A stretch of DNA of 64,000 nt. It comes from Drosophila pseudoobscura (lineage: Eukaryota > Arthropoda > Insecta > Diptera > Drosophilidae). The stretch covers positions 6,758,001 through 6,822,000 of the forward strand of contig NC_046680.1 in assembly GCF_009870125.1 (NCBI RefSeq). Direction: 5' to 3'. Every line of letters begins with the position of its first letter. Positions within the stretch are counted from its first letter, which is position 1. The notes under the pieces were generated by a model, which was given only the letters and a program-made list of their open reading frames with translations, was not told the DNA's origin and made no database searches. The translations under genes were made by a program, and so were the position numbers. This document shows positions 60,901 to 64,000 of the stretch, in pieces.

Positions 60901-62159
60901 ACCCTATAATTTATCCCCGTATCCGCCTCCAGTTCTCCAGAGGTTCGTGGCCGAAACTTGTTCTGTTGCCAGTCCTCTAGGAAAGGAACACATGTTTGTG
61001 GCCAAATGTCGAACGGCTAGAATGCTGTGTATCTGCCGGATACACCCAGTCTGCTCGGAATGCCATCTGTTCTGGTCTGTTCTGTGCTGCTCGGTTCTCT
61101 TCTGTTTTGTTGGTTAAGACGTAAATTACGCCAAAAATTTGGCTGCTAAGTAGTTGAGCGCCAGGGGCCAGTACCAGAGACGAATGTATCTCAAAGTTCC
61201 TCCCATACCGTGTGCGTGTGTGCTGGCATGTTACTGCCTTGATTGATTTAGGTCTTGGGTTTAAGCCACCGGCAAAGGCCACAGCACAAGAGCTCAACAC
61301 TTGATCCCCCAATTGGGCAAAAGTGCAAATCAGTTTTGGTTTTTATTTCAGCCACAAACTAAATTATATATCAGAGAGCAGAAAGGAGGGCATAAAATGT
61401 GGCATCGAAAAGGACTACAGGCAGAAGATTGGGGCATGAAAAGATACCTTTTCAGCAAAAAACAATAATAATTTGTGGGTCAAAGGAAAATTGCATTCGA
61501 TTCCGAGGCCGAGGCTTAACCTTTTTAATCCTCAAATTAAATTTTCAACAAAATGTTTTCCGCACACAATTTCCATTGTTTTTTGAAAACAATCGGCGTT
61601 TCTATGGCCAACAATTTTAATTGTTAATACACACAACAATTGCTCTTGGCATTTGGAATTTTCCAATTTTCCAAATGCAATATGCAACATGCAACATGCA
61701 GCATGCGATATGCGATGTGCGATGTGCGATACGCACGTTGAAGAGTTCAAAAGGTGAAAAATATTTTGAAACTGAAATCCTGGAAATCCAATTTCGAATG
61801 CAAGGCAAACAATGCCCACACAAATGACTAGATGGCTATCCAATGCTTAACAGTGCGTTACGGTAGTGTAAGGCGCGCTACGGGCATAATCGAAAGCCAG
61901 TTTTCCTCCCAGTCGCCACAGAATTTCTTGCAACTCTTTTTCTTCTATAAATTACACTCGCGAAACGCACTGTTTCGAAAAACAAATATCATATAATTGT
62001 TTAAGTATAATTTATGGCGATTTTCATAACAATTGCCGTAGTTTAGCATTAAATGAAATTAAGCGAAAGAGAGGCAGCACAAGAGAGAGGGGAGAGAGGG
62101 GATAGAAGGGGTAAATGAGTGTAGGGTGCCGCAGTGGAAGCCAAATTGCATTTACAGCA
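57920..62159. other. Noncoding region with simple repeats
   Basis: No supported gene. Contents: a CTCTGCCTCTGCCTCTGC run (58302-58338), a CAGGCAGGCAGGCAGG run (59007-59027), a GCCCGAGCCCGAGCCC run near 59907, a GT run (60815-60844), and a 7-mer GCAACAT/GCGATAT/GCGATGT patch at 61681-61735. Open frames are short and repeat-driven. Confidence 0.5.
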
Positions 62160-62291
62160 AAAGGGCCGCCGCCACCGCCGCCACCGCCGCCACCGCCGCC
62201 GCCGCCGCCCCATAAATGCGCAAAAATAATTCTATGGCAGCGGCGTTAAGTTGCAAAGAAGAGCAGCCCCCCCCCCCCCCCCCCCCCCCCC
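62160..62291. repeat. CCGCCA/CCG repeat and C25 homopolymer
   Basis: GCCGCCACCGCC units run from about 62165 to 62210. A run of 25 C lies at 62267-62291. The homopolymer length may be affected by assembly or slippage. Confidence 0.85.
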
Positions 62292-64000
62292 TGCTTGCCA
62301 CAAGGGACGGCAGGGTGGCAGGCAGCAACTAATTTAAATTGAAATTAAAATTGATTGTTTTTTAAACACGCCGCACAGCCAACGCGGCACGTAGGCTGGC
62401 CAAGAGGGGAGGGGTGGCTGGTGCCACAGAGTGCGACCAAAGAGTGCGGCCAAAAGGGTGGGTGGCTGCAAAGACTGGGCCAAGTGGGTGACGTGCGTGC
62501 CAGACCAAAACGACAACAGCGGCCACGGCTGGCTATGGGCTTTTTGCCACGTCATTTGCAACAATGGGTGGCAGGCGGCAGAACAATGGGGCGAAAGGAG
62601 CGAAAATGTTCAACAAGCAAACAAATTCGTTAACAAATGTTCAAAATTACAGCAGCAGCAGAAACGGAAACAAATACAACAAAAATTTCAAACAAAAGCG
62701 CAACAAAAATTGCAAAAAAAACCAAAAGATTAAGAGAGTGAATGAATGGATCGATAGTTGGAAAACGACTGTAGATATATCCTAGAACTCGCTAGAGATT
62801 AGATAGGGTTATTCTCTGATGCGATATTGCATCTCTAAGATGGTTTTGCATCCCACATTCTAGCAAGTGCTGAGGAAATCCTATCTAGATATAACCGAGG
62901 GAAAGGGCATCCCCACAGCCTGCATCCCATGCACATCCTGGGCTGCTGCGAAGAGGCGGCATCCAGCAAAGCCAGAGACCCAGCCTCCCTCTACTTCCAG
63001 ACGCAGCGCGTGCCGTCACACAATCCTTTCGCTGTATCTCTGTCTCTATCTTTTCTGCCTTGCTATCTGCCACACACTCTGGGAGTTGTCTTTGCCGCAC
63101 ACTCTTGGCATCTCTCCCCCGCCCCCACCCCGCAACGGCGCATACTGGTGGAGTCTCCAGGCCGTCCCTGCCGCACTTTATGCATCCACTCAATTTTATT
63201 GCGTGCCTGCTGTCGCTTTTGCTACCCTTTTTTATAGAGAGGGTATATTGAAGCAGCATGAACCAAAGAAGGAACCATTTTCCAGTAGAAAAAAACAAAC
63301 AAAATTCGAGAACAAAACTTCGAATCTTTTAAAGGGTATCCAATGCCTCTCCTTTTCCCCCTCATGCATTCTTGTTGGATATTGCTGCTAATTTGTTGTT
63401 GTGCATGGCCAAAATTGAATTTTGCAGCTGCCTCCGCTGCCGCATAGTGCCGCACGTGCACCACACACACACACACACAGAGATCACCAATAGCCACATC
63501 CTACTCCCCACCGCCATAAGCCATGTATAATTGCAGTCCACTAATATGGCCAGGGCTCTCACTCTCCCTCTACCTCTCTCCGTCTCGCTTTGTTGTGTTG
63601 GGTAGCTTTGGCCACTGCTGCGGCAATTAACTGACTTGATGATGGTGCTGCCTGCTTTTGTTGGCCTTTTTTCTGCTGTGTTTAGCGGCTAATTTGGCTA
63701 AATGTTGCAGCAGCAGTCCAAAACCTATCCCCTATACAAATTTCCTATTTATTTCTGTGCTAATTGACGGCGGACAGAACGTGCCGCCGTGGCACAACAA
63801 AGCCATCAAAGGCCTGTAAAAATTATCGATAAAAATCAGCTTTTTAAACTTCAAAAGTGGGTGGCAAAAAGGGGGGTGGGGTGCACTCTACGGACAGCTA
63901 AGTAGAAAAGTTATTTCTCCCTTTCAACGTTAATTTGTTGGGTCCCCTTTTCCTGTGGCTCCTTTCCCTATCGTTCTCTCAACTTTGGGGAGTCGCGTCA
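62292..64000. other. Noncoding region at the window end
   Basis: No supported gene. It holds a TACCCTTTTTTATAGAGAGGGTA inverted repeat start (63223-63245) paired with AAAGGGTATCC near 63332, which resembles the small element at 20677. An ACACACAC run lies at 63460-63479. A gene may lie beyond the window edge. Confidence 0.5.

Overview
This window looks like nuclear DNA from a fly of the genus Drosophila. Coding sequence is sparse and broken by 50-65 nt introns, simple repeats are abundant, and a dispersed element carrying the 'GTCTGTCCGTCC' motif recurs. A tandem array of insect odorant-receptor (Or) genes is present. Several features (strong microsatellite load, local duplication of an Or gene) would suit the obscura group, but that placement is inference.

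Layout: (1) 1.2-11.35 kb, minus strand: four intact, tandem, head-to-tail odorant-receptor genes, here called Or-1 to Or-4. Each has five exons with the same exon lengths (except exon 1), and encodes 416-420 residues. Their alignment to Or47b-type receptors suggests the Or47b/Or65/Or88a pheromone-receptor clade. Or-3 and Or-4 lie in a recent ~2.75 kb tandem duplication. (2) 11.4-34.0 kb: a gene-poor stretch of simple-sequence DNA, minisatellites, a ~105 bp satellite-like array, and copies of a dispersed terminal-hairpin element. (3) 34.07-35.23 kb, plus strand: a four-exon gene for a 303-residue Met/Gln/Pro/Gly-rich protein with a poly-Gln tract. (4) 35.2-45.1 kb: noncoding, ending in a duplicated promoter module with two TATCGATA (DRE) sites. 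(5) 45.11-46.85 kb, plus strand: a six-exon gene for a 475-residue protein that I do not recognise with confidence. (6) 46.85-64.0 kb: noncoding, with AT-rich degenerate repeats, another terminal-hairpin element, two local duplications, and one weak candidate small gene.

The four receptor genes would each supply a ligand-binding subunit that works with the co-receptor Orco in olfactory neuron membranes. Nothing in the sequence links the other two genes functionally to the receptors. All gene models were assembled by hand from splice signals and reading-frame continuity. The exon phases close exactly in every model, which is the main support for them. No system of a wholly new kind is evident. 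The most interesting signals are the receptor array (recent duplication plus mosaic conservation), its conserved weak splice donors, the duplicated DRE promoter and the two unassigned genes.
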